Shown here: positions 15,839 to 24,311 of the stretch, one piece after another
How the letters are laid out: the number at the start of each line of letters is the position of its first letter
How positions within the stretch are numbered: the first letter of the stretch is position 1
Origin: an uncultured Methanobrevibacter sp.
Lineage (GTDB): Archaea; Methanobacteriota; Methanobacteria; Methanobacteriales; Methanobacteriaceae
Reading direction: 5' to 3'
Length of the DNA stretch: 32,234 nucleotides
Assembly: GCA_900320955.1 (NCBI GenBank)
Contig: ONUN01000037.1
Span: 1-32,234 of the forward strand
Program-made: the position numbers and the translations under genes
Notes under the pieces: generated by a model
What the model was told of the DNA's origin: nothing
Databases searched by the model: none
The model's input: only the letters and a program-made list of their open reading frames with translations

Positions 15839-17016
15839 ATGTTTTGGAATGAAGAAGCCGAATGTATGAGCAAAGAGAAAAAAGAAGAACTTCAACTTGA
15901 AAGACTTCAAAAGACTGTAAAACATGCATATGACAAGGATTGCTTGCAGTTCCTCGCGAGGATATCGTTGAAGTGCACGCATCCTCCGGAACAACTGGAA
16001 AACCAACAGTAACTGCATACACACAAGAAGATTTAGACATTTGGGGAGAATGTATTGCACGTGGTCTTAAAATGGCAGGTGCAGAAAAAGAATTCATTAT
16101 CCAAAATGCATACGGTTACGGTTTATTTACTGGCGGTTTTGGTATTCACCACGGAGGAAACAAAATGGGTGCCATTACAATACCAATTTCAGCAGGAAAT
16201 ACACAAAGACAACTCGATACTATGGTAGATTTCCAAAGTGACATATTAACTTGTACCCCTTCATATGCAATGTACTTAGGAGAGTCCAGAGAAAAAGCAG
16301 GGATTTCCCTTGAAGATATAAACCTAAAAGCAGGAATCCATGGTGCCGAAATGTGGACCAATGAAATGAGAAAAAGAATTGAAGCGTCTCTTGGAATCAA
16401 AACCCACAACATTTACGGTTTGACTGAAGTAATGGGTCCTGGGGTAGCTCAAGAATGCAGTTATCAAAATGGAATGCATATTCAAGATGACCATTTTTAC
16501 CCAGAAATCATTAATTCCGATACTGGTGAAACCTTGGATTATGGTGAAAAAGGAGAACTTGTTTTAACATCCCTTACCAAAACTGGAATGCCTATTTTAA
16601 GATTTAGAACAAAAGATTTAACTTCACTTATCGAAGAAAAATGTGAATGTGGAAGAACAACCGTTAGAATGACAAGAATCACTGGAAGAAGCGACGACAT
16701 GTTGAAAATTAAAGGTGTTATGGTATTCCCATCACAAATCGAAAAAGCATTACTTAAAATCAAAGGAATCAGCCCTAATTACATGATTCATGTAACAAGA
16801 CCTGATATTTTAGATGAAGTTGAAGTTAAAGTAGAGGCTTCAAAAGAATTATTCTCAGATGAAATGAAAGAAATGGAAAAAGTAGAAAAACAGATCCAAG
16901 CTTCAATCAGATCAGAAACTGGACTTAGAGTTGACGTTACAATCTGTGAACCGGAATCTCTTCCAAGAAGTGAAGGTAAAGCTGTACGTGTAATAGATGA
17001 AAGGAATTTTGAATAG
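15839..17016 (+). pseudogene. paaK: Phenylacetate-CoA ligase (aryl-CoA synthetase) gene with an internal out-of-frame deletion
   Basis: The gene opens with MFWNEEAECMSKEKKEEL and [14 protein letters not shown], the normal PaaK N-terminus. At about 15934 it runs straight into a later part of the family ([23 protein letters not shown]), but in a different frame. Roughly 40 residues of the usual ~430 are missing, and the lost length is one more than a multiple of three. In the N-terminal frame the chain ends soon after at 16010-16012. The rest is intact: the ATP loop [26 protein letters not shown] and the C-terminal [14 protein letters not shown] restart at the TTG at 15940 would lack the N-terminal part. 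The enzyme would activate phenylacetate or indoleacetate with CoA and ATP. Either the gene is broken in this strain or the assembly has an error. Confidence 0.85.
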
Positions 17017-17024
17017 GTGAAAAA

Positions 17025-17402
17025 ATGTCAGTGAAACAAATTTCAATTTTTGAAATTAATATTCGTGCTCTTTCAATAGCAGATACAACAAAATATGGAA
17101 TTTTAAGACTAATTGTTTCAGATAACGAAAAAGCAATAGCTGCTCTTGAAAAAGATGGATTTATTGTAAAAGAAAATGAAGTAATTATTCTAGCAGTTCC
17201 AGATGAACCTAATGGATTAAATTCTACATTAGCTGTTTTTGATGAAAAAGGCATTAATTTAGAATACTTATACGCATTTGTAAGCAGCAAAACCGATGAA
17301 GCTATTGTAGTTATGAGATTAGAAAATATGGAAAAAGCTATCGATGCATTAAAAGATAGTAATGTTAAAATATTAGAAACCGAAGATATTGAAAAATTAT
17401 AG
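17025..17402 (+). CDS. ACT-domain amino-acid-binding protein
   Basis: The 125-residue protein is made of two ACT-like units: about residues 1-68 (KQISIFEINIRALSIADTTKYGILRLIVSD) and 69-125 (LNSTLAVFDEKGINLEYLYAFVSSKTDEAIVVMRLENME). Such small double ACT proteins often lie next to PaaK and indolepyruvate oxidoreductase genes and may sense an aromatic amino acid. AGGTGAAAAA precedes the ATG and overlaps the stop of the ligase gene, so it is co-transcribed with paaK. The target of the sensing is unknown; it has no DNA-binding or catalytic domain. Confidence 0.88.
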   Translation: MSVKQISIFEINIRALSIADTTKYGILRLIVSDNEKAIAALEKDGFIVKENEVIILAVPDEPNGLNSTLAVFDEKGINLEYLYAFVSSKTDEAIVVMRLENMEKAIDALKDSNVKILETEDIEKL

Positions 17403-17437
17403 GAAAGATTAACCTCTTTTCTACAACTTATTTTTTT
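17402..17437 (+). terminator. Hairpin and T tract after the ACT-domain gene
   Basis: GGAAAGA and TCTTTTC pair as seven bases with one G-T wobble around the loop TTAACC. A run of seven T follows after a short gap. The ACT gene's stop codon touches the left arm. Confidence 0.55.
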
Positions 17438-17526
17438 AAATTCAACACCAATTTTTTAAGGTTTATCCACACCAGATTAAATTTAAATTACTTATTTTAA
17501 AAAATAAAGCATTTTAAAAATAGAAA

Positions 17527-17561
17527 TAAAAAAAGTAAAGAATGATTAAAATTCTTTAATC
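17527..17561 (-). terminator. Hairpin and T tract after the 92-residue gene
   Basis: On the minus strand GATTAAA and TTTAATC form a perfect seven-base stem with a four-base loop (17544-17561). ATTCTTTAC and a seven-base T run follow. The stop codon of the 92-residue gene lies in the stem. Confidence 0.55.
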
Positions 17562-17824
17562 ATGTTAGCTACATCTTCTTTAGAATATCCTAAACGGACA
17601 AAAAGATTTTTAAGGGATTCATTTTCAGGAATTGATCCCAATTCCCTCCAACTTTTAAAATCATTTTTCAAGATACCATTAATTAAAAGTTGAATAGTAA
17701 TTAAATCGTCACTTTTAATAGCAATGAATGCATCTTCATCAGCAAAAACATTATCAGGGTCAATTAATGTAATTTTTCCAGTTACATCTTTTTTTACAAT
17801 TGCATTATCAATTTTGTAAGTCAT
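17546..17824 (-). CDS. Small soluble protein of unknown function (92 residues)
   Basis: I do not recognise it. The N-terminal half looks like beta strands (MTYKIDNAIVKKDVTGKITL then DAFIAIKSDDLITIQLLING). The C-terminal part is helical with SWRELGSIPENESLKNLFVRLGYSKEDVANMIKEF, which could be a small UBA-like or helix-hairpin unit. It is acidic and has no membrane helix. The start follows GTGGTATT. It lies 55 bases after iorB in the same direction and could share its transcript, although an AT-rich stretch between them (TTTAAATA) may be a separate promoter. A hairpin with T tract follows. Confidence 0.65.
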   Translation of the reverse strand: MTYKIDNAIVKKDVTGKITLIDPDNVFADEDAFIAIKSDDLITIQLLINGILKNDFKSWRELGSIPENESLKNLFVRLGYSKEDVANMIKEF

Positions 17825-17879
17825 AATACCACAACTCGTTAATCTATTAAAAAGTTTATGTTAAATAGTATTTAAATTT

Positions 17880-18464
17880 TTAACCTTTAATTGATTTGTA
17901 CCCACTTTCAATAGCTTTTAAATTCATATCATGGAATTTTGGTTTTAAATTATTTTTCATTGCATCAATGACCGAATCTTTTGATAAAGGGAAATTGTCA
18001 TCAGCAGTCACTGCACCTAACAGAACCATATTTAATGCTAAAACACTTCCTGCATCAATAGCCAATTTAGTTCCATCAATCGGAAGAACATGTTTAAAAT
18101 TCTCATTTAAGGTTTTTGTTATACTATCAACACTTGGATATGCCTTATCAGATGAAGAAGGAATGATTGGGTGAGTATTATAAACAATTTTGGTTTCACT
18201 ATTAACCTTGTCCAATCCTCTTATTGTTTCAATTGGTTCAAAAGAAAGCAACATATCTGCACCTTGACTTGGAATGATTGAAGAATTATATCCACCAATT
18301 TTTAATTCAGTAGAAACAGACCCTCCTCTTTGAGACATTCCATGAATTTCACTCATTACCACATCCAAACCTTGATTCATTGCAGCTTCACCAATGATTG
18401 TTGAGGTTTTAATAATCCCTTGACCCCCAACACCGCAAATATAAATACTATAATGATTATCCAT
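17880..18464 (-). CDS. iorB: Indolepyruvate:ferredoxin oxidoreductase beta subunit
   Basis: The 194-residue protein is the gamma-type domain subunit of 2-oxoacid:ferredoxin oxidoreductases: IYICGVGGQGIIKTSTIIGEAA, HGMSQRGGSVSTELKIGG, DMLLSFEPIETIRGL and the end LKAIESGYKS. Together with IorA it converts aryl pyruvates (from Trp, Phe or Tyr) to aryl-acetyl-CoA and reduced ferredoxin, or runs in reverse to make aromatic 2-oxo acids. AGGTGAGAAA precedes the ATG, and only four bases separate it from the iorA stop. Length is normal. Confidence 0.95.
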   Translation of the reverse strand: MDNHYSIYICGVGGQGIIKTSTIIGEAAMNQGLDVVMSEIHGMSQRGGSVSTELKIGGYNSSIIPSQGADMLLSFEPIETIRGLDKVNSETKIVYNTHPIIPSSSDKAYPSVDSITKTLNENFKHVLPIDGTKLAIDAGSVLALNMVLLGAVTADDNFPLSKDSVIDAMKNNLKPKFHDMNLKAIESGYKSIKG

Positions 18465-18468
18465 TTTC

Positions 18469-20361
18469 TCACCTACCTGCCTCTAAGGCACCATACTTAC
18501 AAACTTGTATACATACATTACATCCATCACATTGAGATTTATCTATAACAATTTTACCATTGATTTTTGAAATGGCAGGACATGCCAATTCACTTACACA
18601 TTTATCACAATTATTACAATTACTTTCAATTAAATTAACTGGAGGTTTTTTAGTTAAACCTTTAATTAATGTACATGGAGCTTTTGAAACAATTACAGCA
18701 GTGTCATTTCTTTCGAATGCTTCTTTATAGGTTTTAACAACCTGTTCTAAATTAAATGGATTAATTACACGTACATAATCACATCCACAAGCAAGAGCCA
18801 ATTTACGAATAGACACTTCTGGAGCCTCATCGCCCATTCCATCAATAGGAATTCCAGGATTTGGTTGACCTCCAGTCATTGCAGTAATCCGGTTATCCAA
18901 AACAGTCAAGACAAAATTATGTTTATTGTGAACAGCATTTATCAAAGGTGAAATTCCGCTGTGGAAAAATGTAGAATCTCCAATAAAGCTTGCCACCTTT
19001 TGGTCTGTTGAAACTGAAAATCCACAGCCGTCTCCAACACTTGAACCCATTGACAATAGGTAATCTGCAGCATTATATGGAGGATTAATACCTAAAGTAT
19101 AACATCCAATATCTGATGCGAAGACCACATCATCAGTTTTCAATCCAAGCTCTTCAATAGCTTTGTTAATTCCATAATACATTGCCCTGTGAGGACATCC
19201 TGCACACAATACTGGAGCACGGGACGGAATATCATCCTGCAATTTTTCTAAGCTTGAGGAATATTTAATGTCATTTTCTTTTTTGAAATTCAATATCTTA
19301 TTGAATCCATCTAAAACCACATCGGAATTAAATTCGTGATAAAGTGGAAAAGTTCCATCCAATTTACCATGGACAGTAACATCCATCTTTTTAACACCTA
19401 TTGTGGCTAATGTCTCTTTTTCGATTATTGGGTCTACTTCCTCAACAATGAAAACTTCATCAATTTCCTTTAAAAATTCTGCGACTTTTTCCTGTGGGAA
19501 TGGATATGAAAATCCTAATTTTAAAATGTCAATATCCAAGTTATTGAATTTGACAACATCATGAGCATAATTATAAGCGCTGCTTGATGAAATTACACCA
19601 TACTTTTTATCAGATGCAAAATCAATTTCAGCGTTTAAATCACTTTTATTGGTAATTTTTTCAATTTCATGTATCTTATCCCATAATTTAACATGCATTT
19701 CTCCTGCAAAGGCAGGAACTGGGACGAATTGAGAAGGATCTTTTTTAAAGTGACCTCTTTTCCAATGATTTTCGTTATTTGTGGAATTATCTCCAACGTC
19801 TCCAAATTCCACAACTCCCCGCATATGAGATACACGAGTGGTTGTTCTAACAATTACTGGAATCTGAAATTGTTCAGACAAGTCAAAAGCATATTTGACC
19901 ATGTCTTTAACTTCCTGACAATTGGATGGTTCCAAAATAGGAACATTGGCCAATCTTGCATAATTCCTAGTGTCCTGTTCATTTTGAGATGAGAAAAGTG
20001 AAGGATCATCTGCAGACAATATTACCATTCCACCTCTGACTCCAGAATATGCGGTTGTCATGAATGAGTCTGCCGCCACATTCATACCTACATGTTTCAT
20101 AAAAGTAAATGAACGCAAACCTGAAGCAGCAGCAGTAGCTGCAACCTCCATTGCCACTTTTTCATTAGTAGAAAATTCAAAATAAATATTTGCATCTTTA
20201 GCCAACACAGACAATACATTTCCAATTTCTGATGAAGGAGTTCCAGGATAAGTAGCTGCAATAGAAACACCTGCCTCTATTACTCCTCTTACAGCAGCTT
20301 CATTACCAAGTAAAAAATGTTTATCACCATTAACTCCTGTAACTAATTCTTTTAAATTCAT
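18469..20361 (-). CDS. iorA: Indolepyruvate:ferredoxin oxidoreductase alpha subunit
   Basis: The 630-residue subunit carries the pyrimidine-binding domain at the N-terminus (AATYPGTPSSEIGNVL and FEFSTNEKVAMEVAATAAASGL). The thiamine-diphosphate domain follows at about 370-560 (VLCAGCPHRAMYYG, SDIGCYTLG, GDGCGFSVSTDQ, IGDSTFFHSG, LDNRITAMTGGQPNPG). A C-terminal ferredoxin-like part (580-625) has CNNCDKCVSELACP and CDGCNVCIQVC for two 4Fe-4S clusters. All parts expected of a working enzyme are present. GAGGAAAATAT precedes the ATG. It is divergent from tfrB. With PaaK it forms the known methanogen route for incorporating aryl acids into aromatic amino acids. Confidence 0.95.
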   Translation of the reverse strand: MNLKELVTGVNGDKHFLLGNEAAVRGVIEAGVSIAATYPGTPSSEIGNVLSVLAKDANIYFEFSTNEKVAMEVAATAAASGLRSFTFMKHVGMNVAADSFMTTAYSGVRGGMVILSADDPSLFSSQNEQDTRNYARLANVPILEPSNCQEVKDMVKYAFDLSEQFQIPVIVRTTTRVSHMRGVVEFGDVGDNSTNNENHWKRGHFKKDPSQFVPVPAFAGEMHVKLWDKIHEIEKITNKSDLNAEIDFASDKKYGVISSSSAYNYAHDVVKFNNLDIDILKLGFSYPFPQEKVAEFLKEIDEVFIVEEVDPIIEKETLATIGVKKMDVTVHGKLDGTFPLYHEFNSDVVLDGFNKILNFKKENDIKYSSSLEKLQDDIPSRAPVLCAGCPHRAMYYGINKAIEELGLKTDDVVFASDIGCYTLGINPPYNAADYLLSMGSSVGDGCGFSVSTDQKVASFIGDSTFFHSGISPLINAVHNKHNFVLTVLDNRITAMTGGQPNPGIPIDGMGDEAPEVSIRKLALACGCDYVRVINPFNLEQVVKTYKEAFERNDTAVIVSKAPCTLIKGLTKKPPVNLIESNCNNCDKCVSELACPAISKINGKIVIDKSQCDGCNVCIQVCKYGALEAGR

Positions 20362-20407
20362 ATATTTTCCTCAAAATTATCATTAATACAATATATTATA
20401 TAATAGT

Positions 20408-20420
20408 TTTAAATATAAAT
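20408..20420 (+). promoter_or_regulatory. Possible TATA box for tfrB
   Basis: TTTAAATATAAAT lies about 50 bases before the tfrB start and would place the transcription start near 20440, leaving room for the GGAGGGGAA ribosome-binding site. A closer TTTATATAAT at 20445 would place the start inside the gene and is less likely. Confidence 0.35.
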
Positions 20421-20465
20421 ATTCATATTATAATGTTTTATTAGCTTTATATAATCGGAGGGGAA

Positions 20466-21944
20466 ATGATGATTAAGGTATATGTTTCAAGGTTCAATAG
20501 AGAAACCGACTCAGAACCTCATTTGGAGTGTTATGAAATAGAAAAAACACCTCAAATGAAAGTTTTGGATGCACTTCAAGCAATTAATGAAAAATATGAT
20601 GCAAACATCAGTTTTAGAAGCTCATGTAGGGCCGGACAATGCGGATCCTGCGGAATATTGTTTAAAGGAAATGGTGCTCTTGCCTGTCAAAAAGAGATTA
20701 TGGACGGGGCAATAATCGAACCGTTGAAATTCCCAGTTATTAAAGATTTGATTGTTGACAAATCAAGCATCGAAGCTAAAGTAAAAGATTTAGAATTGTC
20801 CCTCCAATGTGATCATAAATGCAGTGAGATAAATACTTCAATAACAAAAGAAGACACTCAGGATACAAAGAAAGTAAGAAGCTGCATAGAATGTTATTCC
20901 TGTCTTTCAACCTGTCCGGTTGTCAATATAGCAACAGAGGAATTTGGCGGACCTTACTTAATGAGATATATTGATAAATTTGAAACAGACCCAAGAGAAA
21001 ACTTTAATCGACTTAAAGAAGCATTGGACGAAGGTTTATATAAATGTACCAGCTGTGGAAAGTGCCTTGCAGTTTGTCCTAAAAACATAAACACATTTGG
21101 TGATGCGATTGAAAAGATGAGGGCCATTGCAGTTGCAAATGGTTCAGGACCTCTCCCAGAACATGTTGCATTTAAAGAAAATATTCTTAAAAATGGAAGG
21201 TCAGTAACAACAGATAAAACTCCATTTATAGAGCAAATTGAAAATTATAAAGGCTCAAAAATTGCATTTTTCACAGGGTGTATGGTTGACTACAAATTCC
21301 CCGAAATAGGACAAATGCTGGTTGATGTTTTAAAGGAAAACGGCATAGACGTTGATGTTCCTGAAGGGCAAGTTTGTTGTGGCTCACCATTATTAAGAAC
21401 CGGTCAAACTGACATAGTACAAGACCTTGTTGATAAAAATAAAGAAGTTTTCAAAGATTATGATACTATCATTACAATTTGTTCCGGTTGTGGAGCTACA
21501 CTCAAAAATAACCATCCTGAATTCGGTTCCAAATTACATGTCATGGATATCAGTGAATTTTTAGTGGATAAACTGGATACAAGTAAATTAAAGGATGTGG
21601 ACATGACTGTTACCTACCATGACCCATGCCATTTGGGCAGAGGACAAAGCATAAAAGATGCTCCTCGCGATATCATTGAAATGATTCCAGGCATTACATT
21701 TAACGAAATGAAATACCCATGTCAATGTTGTGGAGCTGGCGGAGGAATAAAATCAGGAAAACCTGAAATTGCATTAGATTTGGCCAAATCAAAAGCAGAA
21801 ATGATTAAGGAAACTGATGCTGATGCAGTAATTACAATTTGTCCATTTTGTGAATTGAATATTCGGGACGGATTAGACGCAATCGGTTGTGAAGACATCA
21901 AAGTGATGCATTTACTTGAGTTATTAACAAAAGCTTATGAATAA
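20466..21944 (+). CDS. tfrB: CoM/CoB-dependent fumarate reductase, iron-sulfur subunit B
   Basis: TfrB takes electrons from coenzymes M and B and passes them to the flavin subunit TfrA, making the heterodisulfide and succinate in the cytoplasm. The 492-residue chain begins with a 2Fe-2S domain (Cys54, 59, 62, 74). Two 4Fe-4S motifs follow (Cys140, 143, 146, 150 and Cys194, 197, 200, 204). The last half has two HdrB-like CCG motifs: Cys272, Cys304-305, Cys339, Cys342, and Cys388, Cys421-422, Cys459, Cys462. All cysteines expected are present. GGAGGGGAA precedes ATGATG, so the start is at 20466 or 20469. No tfrA lies next to it in this window. Confidence 0.93.
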   Translation: MMIKVYVSRFNRETDSEPHLECYEIEKTPQMKVLDALQAINEKYDANISFRSSCRAGQCGSCGILFKGNGALACQKEIMDGAIIEPLKFPVIKDLIVDKSSIEAKVKDLELSLQCDHKCSEINTSITKEDTQDTKKVRSCIECYSCLSTCPVVNIATEEFGGPYLMRYIDKFETDPRENFNRLKEALDEGLYKCTSCGKCLAVCPKNINTFGDAIEKMRAIAVANGSGPLPEHVAFKENILKNGRSVTTDKTPFIEQIENYKGSKIAFFTGCMVDYKFPEIGQMLVDVLKENGIDVDVPEGQVCCGSPLLRTGQTDIVQDLVDKNKEVFKDYDTIITICSGCGATLKNNHPEFGSKLHVMDISEFLVDKLDTSKLKDVDMTVTYHDPCHLGRGQSIKDAPRDIIEMIPGITFNEMKYPCQCCGAGGGIKSGKPEIALDLAKSKAEMIKETDADAVITICPFCELNIRDGLDAIGCEDIKVMHLLELLTKAYE

Positions 21945-21964
21945 TTACTTGGAAGTTGATTAAT

Positions 21965-22864
21965 ATGGGAGATACTGCTGTAAGTGAACAAAAGGTTGTA
22001 GAAACAGGTACAATCAATTCAACAGAAAATAAAGAAGATAGTAAAGCAGAATCCAAATCAACCTCCACTAAAAAATCCAAAGCAAGAACCCAATCCAGAG
22101 GAAAAGCAAGAGCAAAGCTCATTCGTGAAACCGAAGAAAAAGAGGTAAGTCAGTTTAAAGAAAATATTTACATCGTTTTTGTAGAATGTGAAACTCCCGG
22201 AAACATTGGTTTTCTTGCAAGAACTATGGCAAACTTTGGATTGAAAAATTTAATACTTATTAACCCTCCAAAATTAACTAATGATGCTTATTATCAAGCT
22301 ACACATGGAAAATACATTGTTGAAAATGCAAAAGTCTATAAAACATTGGATGAGTTCTATCAATCACAAAGAATAGATTTTAAAGTTGCTTCAACAGGAA
22401 TGGCTGGAGGAAGTTACAATCTAGCCAGAATCCCTATAAAACCTGAAGAATTGGGAAAGTCATTGAATGCATCGAACAAGATTGCAATTCTATTCGGAAG
22501 GGAAGGAGATGGACTATCAAATAAAGAAATTAACGACTGTGACATATGTGTATCCATTCCAACAGATCCAACTTACCCAATAATGAATATTTCCCATGCT
22601 GCGGCAATAATATTTTATGAATTATTTAAAAATAAACATGAATTTGGTGTTGAAGGCTTGAATGAAAGCAATGCTGTTGAAAAGGATTTGTTGCTAAATG
22701 ACATGAAAGAACTAATAGATTATCTGGACATTCCAGAGCATAAAAAGAAAAATGGCTTGAAAACATTCAATAACATAATTTCAAGAGCATTTATAACTAG
22801 CAGAGAAGCACATACCTTTAAAGGAATATTAAGAAGATTAAAAAATAAACTTGGTGAACAATGA
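21965..22864 (+). CDS. SpoU/TrmJ-type RNA 2'-O-methyltransferase
   Basis: The catalytic domain of this SAM-dependent RNA methylase has a trefoil-knot (SPOUT) fold. Its three motifs are FVECETPGNIGFLARTMANFG, ILFGREGDGLSNKE and IPTDPTYPIMNISHAAAI, matching the TrmJ group that methylates position 32 in tRNA. The first 60 or so residues are low-complexity and rich in Lys, Ser, Thr and Arg (KSTSTKKSKARTQSRGKARAK), perhaps an RNA-binding tail. I chose the ATG at 21965, ten bases after GGAAGTTGAT; an in-frame TTG at 21956 is an alternative. It is 20 bases after tfrB. Its stop overlaps a small reading frame as ATGA. Confidence 0.9.
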   Translation: MGDTAVSEQKVVETGTINSTENKEDSKAESKSTSTKKSKARTQSRGKARAKLIRETEEKEVSQFKENIYIVFVECETPGNIGFLARTMANFGLKNLILINPPKLTNDAYYQATHGKYIVENAKVYKTLDEFYQSQRIDFKVASTGMAGGSYNLARIPIKPEELGKSLNASNKIAILFGREGDGLSNKEINDCDICVSIPTDPTYPIMNISHAAAIIFYELFKNKHEFGVEGLNESNAVEKDLLLNDMKELIDYLDIPEHKKKNGLKTFNNIISRAFITSREAHTFKGILRRLKNKLGEQ

Positions 22865-22926
22865 GAAGGCCTAGATTTGTGGATATTAGTATTTTTATTC
22901 TTAAATACATATTCAACTGGAGATGA
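22861..22926 (+). CDS. Possible 21-codon bridging reading frame
   Basis: An ATG at 22861 overlaps the methylase stop (ATGA), and its TGA at 22924-22926 overlaps the ATG of the next gene (ATGA again). The frame encodes a basic, hydrophobic peptide that begins MRRPRFVDISIF and ends YIFNWR. It exactly fills the gap, and the next gene has no usable Shine-Dalgarno sequence of its own at the right distance. It may serve to carry ribosomes to the next start rather than make a stable protein. Chance cannot be excluded. Confidence 0.35.
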   Translation: MRRPRFVDISIFILKYIFNWR

Positions 22927-23684
22927 TTGCAGAGATTACTAAAAAATCAAATGCCTATAAAAAATTCATTGACAAAATGCTTTTTGAAAATGATGAAATC
23001 GTCATTATACCAAATGCCATTAATGTCAATAAGAAAATAGAATCCGAAGGTTCTGAATTCTTACCTTCCGATATTATTAAGGATGTTGTTAAACGCTGTG
23101 ATGACATTGTAATTATGAATTCATGTTTATGCAGAAGTTCAAACGATTGTGAAGATTATCCTAAGGATATCGGCTGCATTTTCCTTGGACCGACAGCCAA
23201 CAAAATTCCAGAACATATAGGTAAAAAATCGACAGTTGATGAGGCCCTAGCACATATTGATAGAGCAGATGCTGCAGGTTTAAGCCACCTTATTGGAAGA
23301 AATAAAATCGATACAGTTTGGATGAACATACATCCAGGAGAAGGACTTTTAACAATATGTCATTGCTGCCCATGCTGCTGTTTATGGAAAGTTTATCCTA
23401 ATTTGGATGATGACATAACCAATAAAGTAGAAAAACTTGATGGTATTACAGTAAAACTTCATGAAGATAACTGCAGAATGTGTAAAAAATGTTTAAAGGA
23501 AGTTTGCATGTTCCAGGCCATAAGCTTAAAAGACAACAAAATCTCAATTGATCATGACATTTGTAAGGGATGTGGCCTTTGTACAACTGCATGCAAATTT
23601 GACGCTATTACAATTGATTATGATGATGAAACTATTGATAAGGTAATTAATAGGATGGACAATTTATATAAAAAAGAATTATAA
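22923..23684 (+). CDS. Cysteine-rich 4Fe-4S protein with CHCCPCCC motif
   Basis: The 253-residue protein has an N-terminal domain with Cys68, 70, 76 and 85 (SCLCRSSNDC and DIGC), a HID-RAD helix region and the dense motif CHCCPCCC at 146-153. A two-cluster ferredoxin domain follows (Cys184, 187, 190, 195 and Cys214, 217, 220, 224). I recognise the layout from ferredoxin-like proteins of anaerobes that carry a CNCCxCCC-type motif, but no function is known to me. It should be a cytoplasmic electron-transfer or metal-cofactor protein. GGAG touches its ATG, which is too close to act as ribosome-binding site, so translation may depend on upstream ribosomes. Confidence 0.82.
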   Translation: MIAEITKKSNAYKKFIDKMLFENDEIVIIPNAINVNKKIESEGSEFLPSDIIKDVVKRCDDIVIMNSCLCRSSNDCEDYPKDIGCIFLGPTANKIPEHIGKKSTVDEALAHIDRADAAGLSHLIGRNKIDTVWMNIHPGEGLLTICHCCPCCCLWKVYPNLDDDITNKVEKLDGITVKLHEDNCRMCKKCLKEVCMFQAISLKDNKISIDHDICKGCGLCTTACKFDAITIDYDDETIDKVINRMDNLYKKEL

Positions 23685-23699
23685 TGTTTGTGTGAAAAT

Positions 23700-24311
23700 A
23701 TGGCAATTTTAAGTGATAAAACTATAAAAGAATATTTAAATGAAGGGAAAATATCTATTGAACCTCTTTTAGATGAAAAACAAATACAACCATCTTCTGT
23801 CGACATGAGATTAGGAGATGAATTCAAAGTATTTAAAGTAATTAGAAAACCTTTCATTGATCCTAAAGATGAAGAAGACATTGCTTCATACATGGAATCA
23901 ACTACCGTCAAAGAGGGTGAAGCTTTCATAATACATCCTAACGAATTTGCGCTTGCAACAACCTTAGAGTATGTTAAAGTGCCGGATGATTTAGTGGCAA
24001 GAGTAGAAGGTCGTTCAAGCATGGGTCGTTTAGGTGTTACAATGCACGTTACTGCAGGTTTCATCGACCCAGGATTTGAAGGAAAAATTACATTGGAAAT
24101 TTCCAACATTGGTGCAATGCCCGTTGCACTTTATCCTGGCCAAAGAGTATGTCAAATTGTATTTGAAACCATGACCACCCCATCAGAATTACCATATGGA
24201 CACCCAGATAGAAAAAGCAAATATATGGGACAAACTAGTCCGGAAAGCAGTAGGGTTAAATTAGATTATGAATTGAAAAAAAGATTAGGAGATAATATTT
24301 ATGAATCATGA
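23700..24311 (+). CDS. dcd: dCTP deaminase
   Basis: This enzyme makes dUTP (or dUMP, in the bifunctional archaeal form) from dCTP for thymidylate synthesis. The 203-residue chain has QPSSVDMRLGDEF, FIIHPNEFALATTLEYV, VEGRSSMGRLGVTMHVTAGFIDPGFEG (given here as VEGRSSMGRLG, then TAGFIDPGFEG) and ISNIGAMPVALYPGQRVCQIVFE. The catalytic Glu and the Ser-Ser loop are present. Methanogen enzymes of this family can carry both deaminase and diphosphatase activity, and the sequence does not decide. I chose the ATG at 23700; an upstream TTG at 23688 has no support. It overlaps glyS by 11 bases. Confidence 0.93.
   Translation: MAILSDKTIKEYLNEGKISIEPLLDEKQIQPSSVDMRLGDEFKVFKVIRKPFIDPKDEEDIASYMESTTVKEGEAFIIHPNEFALATTLEYVKVPDDLVARVEGRSSMGRLGVTMHVTAGFIDPGFEGKITLEISNIGAMPVALYPGQRVCQIVFETMTTPSELPYGHPDRKSKYMGQTSPESSRVKLDYELKKRLGDNIYES

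Noticed and set aside
15797-16097. Minus-strand frames of 86-87 codons over the start of the aryl-CoA ligase gene
   Set aside because: They are antisense to recognisable PaaK sequence and have no supporting start signals.
18670-18675. Lone TGTACA inside iorA (also at 28404-28409 and 5458-5463) as further TRP boxes
   Set aside because: Each is single and inside coding sequence. Single copies are expected by chance in DNA of this composition.
20445-20454. TTTATATAAT as the tfrB TATA box
   Set aside because: It lies only about twenty bases from the start codon, so transcription would begin inside the gene and lose the strong GGAGGGGAA ribosome-binding site.
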